Source of the DNA: Streptomyces sp. 11x1
GTDB taxonomy: Bacteria > Actinomycetota > Actinomycetes > Streptomycetales > Streptomycetaceae
Length of the DNA stretch: 64,000 nucleotides
Reading direction: 5' to 3'
Assembly: GCF_032598905.1 (NCBI RefSeq)
Contig: NZ_CP122458.1
Coordinates: 7,961,001-8,025,000, forward strand
Under the pieces are notes generated by a model. That model did not search any database, was not told the DNA's origin, and was given only the letters and a program-made list of their open reading frames with translations. Below, piece by piece: positions 61,142 through 64,000 of the stretch; the first letter of the stretch is position 1; every line of letters starts with the position of its first letter. The position numbers and the translations under genes are program-made.

Positions 61142-61208
61142 CGCACCAGGGTGTCATGCGGTCCGAGGTGCCCGGCCGCCGGTTCGAGGCGACGGCCGGG
61201 CCGGTCCG

Positions 61209-63125
61209 TCAGCGGATCTCGATGGTGATGGTCGAGCCCTTGGGCGCCGTGTCCCCGCCGTCCACGGACTGGCTCCTGACCTCGTCGCCGAAGAGCCCGA
61301 GGAGCCCCCGGTCCTCCTCGACCTCGAAACCGGCGTCCTCGAGCCGCTGGGTCGCCTCGTCGACGCTGTCGCCCACGACGTCGGGGACCTCGACCATCAC
61401 GGGCCCCTTGGAGAGCGTCAGGGTGACGGTGTCGCCCTGGCCGACCTGCTTGCCCACCCCGGGGGCCTGCTCGGCCACGAGCCCCTTGTCGAACTCGGAG
61501 TTGACCCGCCCGGAGGCGAACTTCACCTTCAGGCCCGCCTGCTCCAGCTCGGCGGTGGCGTCCGCGACCGACGAGCCCGACACGTCGGGCACCTCCACCG
61601 GGGCGCCCCGGCTGACCACGATCCTGACCGCCGCGCCGGACGAGATCTCGGTGCCCGTCCCCGGCTGGGTGCTGATCACCTGCCCCCTGATGACCTCGTC
61701 GCTGAACTCCTGTGTCACCACGCCGGGTTCGAGCCCGGCGTCCTTCAGTTTGGTCTTCGCGACATCCAGCCGATAACCCTGGAGATCCGGCACCTTCACG
61801 GTCTGCGGACCCTTGGAGATCGTCACCGTCACCGTGTCGTTGTCCCGGATCCGCTCGCCGGGCGCCGGGTCGGTGCCGATCACCCTGCCGCGCTTGACGG
61901 TGTCACTGAACGCCCGCTCGACGTCGACGCCCAGCCCGGCGCCCTCCAGCCGCTTCGTTGCGTCCGCCTCGCTCTGCTGCAACACGGCCGGGACCTGCGT
62001 GAACTGACCCGAGTTGATGTACCAGACGCCGCCGCCCACGCCCAGGACGAGCATCACGGCGACGACGACCGCCCACAGCCCGCGCCGGGGCGCGGCGGAG
62101 GCGCGGGTGCGCCGGGGCGGCGGAGGCGCGTCGAACCGGCTGGTGCGGTGCAACCGCTCGTCGGGATCGAGTCCCACCGACCGCGACACGGACAGGGAAC
62201 GCGGGATCACGCTCGTCCGGTCCTCCGCGGTGTCGTGGCCGTCGGCTATCGCCTGCGGCGGCACCGCGTCCAGCTGCTCGGCGCTCAGCGCGGCCCGCGC
62301 CTCCAGGGTCTGCGCAAGCAACGCCACGGCGTCGTACGGTCGCAGCTCCGGATTGCGGGCGGTCGCCGAGGCGACCAGCGCGTCCAGGTCGTAGGGCAGC
62401 CCCGGCACCGTGGCCGACGGGGGCGGCACGTCGTCGTGGAGCGCGTGGTAGAGCACCTGTGCGGGGGACTCCCCGGCGTGCGGCTTGCCGCCGGTCAGCA
62501 TCTCGTAGAGCATCACGCCGCACGCGTACACGTCGACACGGGTGTCGGTCGTACCGTGCTCCAGCTGCTCGGGGGCGAGGTAGGAGACGGTGCCGAGGAC
62601 GGCGCCGGTCGTGCTGGTGACGGTGTCCACGGCCCGGACGAGCCCGAAGTCGGCGACCTTGACCCGGCCGTCGTCCCCTATCAGCACGTTCTCCGGCTTC
62701 ATGTCCCGGTGCACGAACCCGGCGCGGTGCGCGGCGCCCAGCGCGGCGAGCACCGGCTCCAGGATGTCCAGCGCGGCGCGGGGCTGCAGCGCCCCACGCT
62801 CGCGCAGCACGTCGCGCAGGGTGCAGCCGGCGACGTACTCCATCGCGAGGTAGACGTACGAGCCGTCGGTGCCCTGGTCGTAGACCCCCACCACGTTCGG
62901 GTGGGAGAGCCGGGCCACCGACTTCGCCTCCCGGATGAAGCGCTCGACGAACGTCCGGTCCGCGGCCAGCGTCGGATGCATCACCTTGAGTGCGAGCACG
63001 CGGTCGAGGCGGGTGTCCACGGTCCTGTAGACCGTGGCCATCCCGCCGACCGCGATCCGCGCCTCGACTCGATACCGGCCGTCGAGCACCTGGCCGACAA
63101 GCGGGTCCTGAAGGGTCGTGTCCAC
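61209..63125 (-). CDS. PASTA-domain Ser/Thr protein kinase (PknB/PknL type)
   Basis: A 638-residue membrane kinase that couples cell-wall status to growth. The kinase domain spans about residues 15-280 (VGGMATVYRTVD, LALKVMH, HRDMKPENVL, DFGLVR, APEQ). A juxtamembrane linker precedes one helix (GLWAVVVAVMLVLGVGGGVW, about 350-370). Four extracellular PASTA repeats follow (about 375-440, 441-507, 508-575, 576-638), each with a VPxV/L start and a G-xxV-xSxxPxxG-like end; they bind muropeptides or lipid II. GTG 63125 has TACACT seven bases upstream and no Shine-Dalgarno. Corresponds to Rv2176 (PknL) by synteny, but with PASTA repeats. Confidence 0.94.
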   Translation of the reverse strand: MDTTLQDPLVGQVLDGRYRVEARIAVGGMATVYRTVDTRLDRVLALKVMHPTLAADRTFVERFIREAKSVARLSHPNVVGVYDQGTDGSYVYLAMEYVAGCTLRDVLRERGALQPRAALDILEPVLAALGAAHRAGFVHRDMKPENVLIGDDGRVKVADFGLVRAVDTVTSTTGAVLGTVSYLAPEQLEHGTTDTRVDVYACGVMLYEMLTGGKPHAGESPAQVLYHALHDDVPPPSATVPGLPYDLDALVASATARNPELRPYDAVALLAQTLEARAALSAEQLDAVPPQAIADGHDTAEDRTSVIPRSLSVSRSVGLDPDERLHRTSRFDAPPPPRRTRASAAPRRGLWAVVVAVMLVLGVGGGVWYINSGQFTQVPAVLQQSEADATKRLEGAGLGVDVERAFSDTVKRGRVIGTDPAPGERIRDNDTVTVTISKGPQTVKVPDLQGYRLDVAKTKLKDAGLEPGVVTQEFSDEVIRGQVISTQPGTGTEISSGAAVRIVVSRGAPVEVPDVSGSSVADATAELEQAGLKVKFASGRVNSEFDKGLVAEQAPGVGKQVGQGDTVTLTLSKGPVMVEVPDVVGDSVDEATQRLEDAGFEVEEDRGLLGLFGDEVRSQSVDGGDTAPKGSTITIEIR

Positions 63126-63132
63126 GCAGGTG

Positions 63133-63138
63133 AGTGTA
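63133..63138 (-). promoter_or_regulatory. -10-like box TACACT, leaderless start
   Basis: TAnnnT seven bases before GTG 63125; no Shine-Dalgarno. Confidence 0.4.
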
Positions 63139-63288
63139 CGAGCCGCCGCCGACAGGCCCATGGGCCCCGGGACCCGAGAGACGTACTGCAGCAGAGCTGT
63201 GACCGAGACCGGAGGGCTGTGACGAGCGGGTCTTCGACCGGAACTCGTTCGACTGTTCGAGTGAGGGTGGAGAGGCGTGAGCTCCGCC

Positions 63289-64000
<712 letters not shown>

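Overview
The window is high-GC (about 70 %) actinobacterial chromosome, almost certainly Streptomyces. Codon third positions are strongly G/C, GTG and TTG starts are common, many mRNAs look leaderless, and the gene order matches a core region I know from S. coelicolor. It is a conserved housekeeping region rather than a mobile island. Two genes run off the edges: a sensor kinase at the left and thiG at the right.

Layout. 1-4.8 kb: a NarL-type two-component pair followed by an RND exporter. 5.2-9.4 kb: a Ser/Thr kinase with a beta-propeller sensor, quinolinate synthase (nadA) and an ErpA/HesB-type Fe-S carrier. 9.5-14.3 kb: a membrane protein, a leaderless small ORF, an AdoK-like PfkB kinase and a cysteine desulfurase fused to a TusA domain. 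14.6-24.2 kb: the aerobic respiratory chain, ctaC-ctaD-ctaF and ctaE-qcrC-qcrA-qcrB (the bcc-aa3 supercomplex), interrupted by an L,D-transpeptidase and an atypical receiver protein. 24.3-30.6 kb: trpD, a class V aminotransferase behind a SAM-IV riboswitch, a frameshifted small gene, a RAM-domain protein, a rhomboid protease, a zinc-ribbon protein and a NYN-domain protein. 30.8-34.7 kb: two paralogous NlpC/P60 endopeptidases and a lipoprotein metallopeptidase. 34.9-46.8 kb: envelope mannolipid and lipid genes (GT87, pimB'-like GT4, fadD15-like ligase), an inserted cholesterol oxidase, an SRPBCC protein, an ArsA-like protein with a degenerate P-loop, an SCO2127-like protein, glucokinase and a nuclease-fold enzyme. 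47-55 kb: an esterase, a PlsC acyltransferase, the MacRS-type two-component system, a phosphofructokinase with PPi-type residues, and fused anthranilate synthase behind a trp attenuator. 55.3-64 kb: a secreted Cys-rich protein, DAHP synthase, bacterioferritin and its ferredoxin, a molybdopterin oxidoreductase, an endonuclease IV-like enzyme, a four-PASTA kinase and thiG.

Much of this order (HesB, membrane protein, AdoK, ctaC/F, ctaE-qcrCAB, trpD, NlpC/P60, pimB', fadD15, SRPBCC, ArsA-like, PlsC, GT87, DAHP synthase, PASTA kinase) corresponds to Rv2204c-Rv2176 of Mycobacterium tuberculosis. It therefore predates the split of these orders.

The most informative non-coding signals are: the SAM-IV riboswitch with a 10-nt anti-Shine-Dalgarno exactly complementary to the aminotransferase ribosome-binding site; a trp leader peptide with three Trp codons and an attenuator; two tandem 19-bp palindromic repeats upstream of bacterioferritin; an iron box before its ferredoxin; a family of GC-rich inverted repeats in at least eight intergenic spaces; and about a dozen TAnnnT boxes 5-8 nt before start codons that lack a Shine-Dalgarno. 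Two perfect tandem duplications (277 bp and 60 bp) and one apparent 1-nt frameshift suggest either recent replication slippage or assembly errors.
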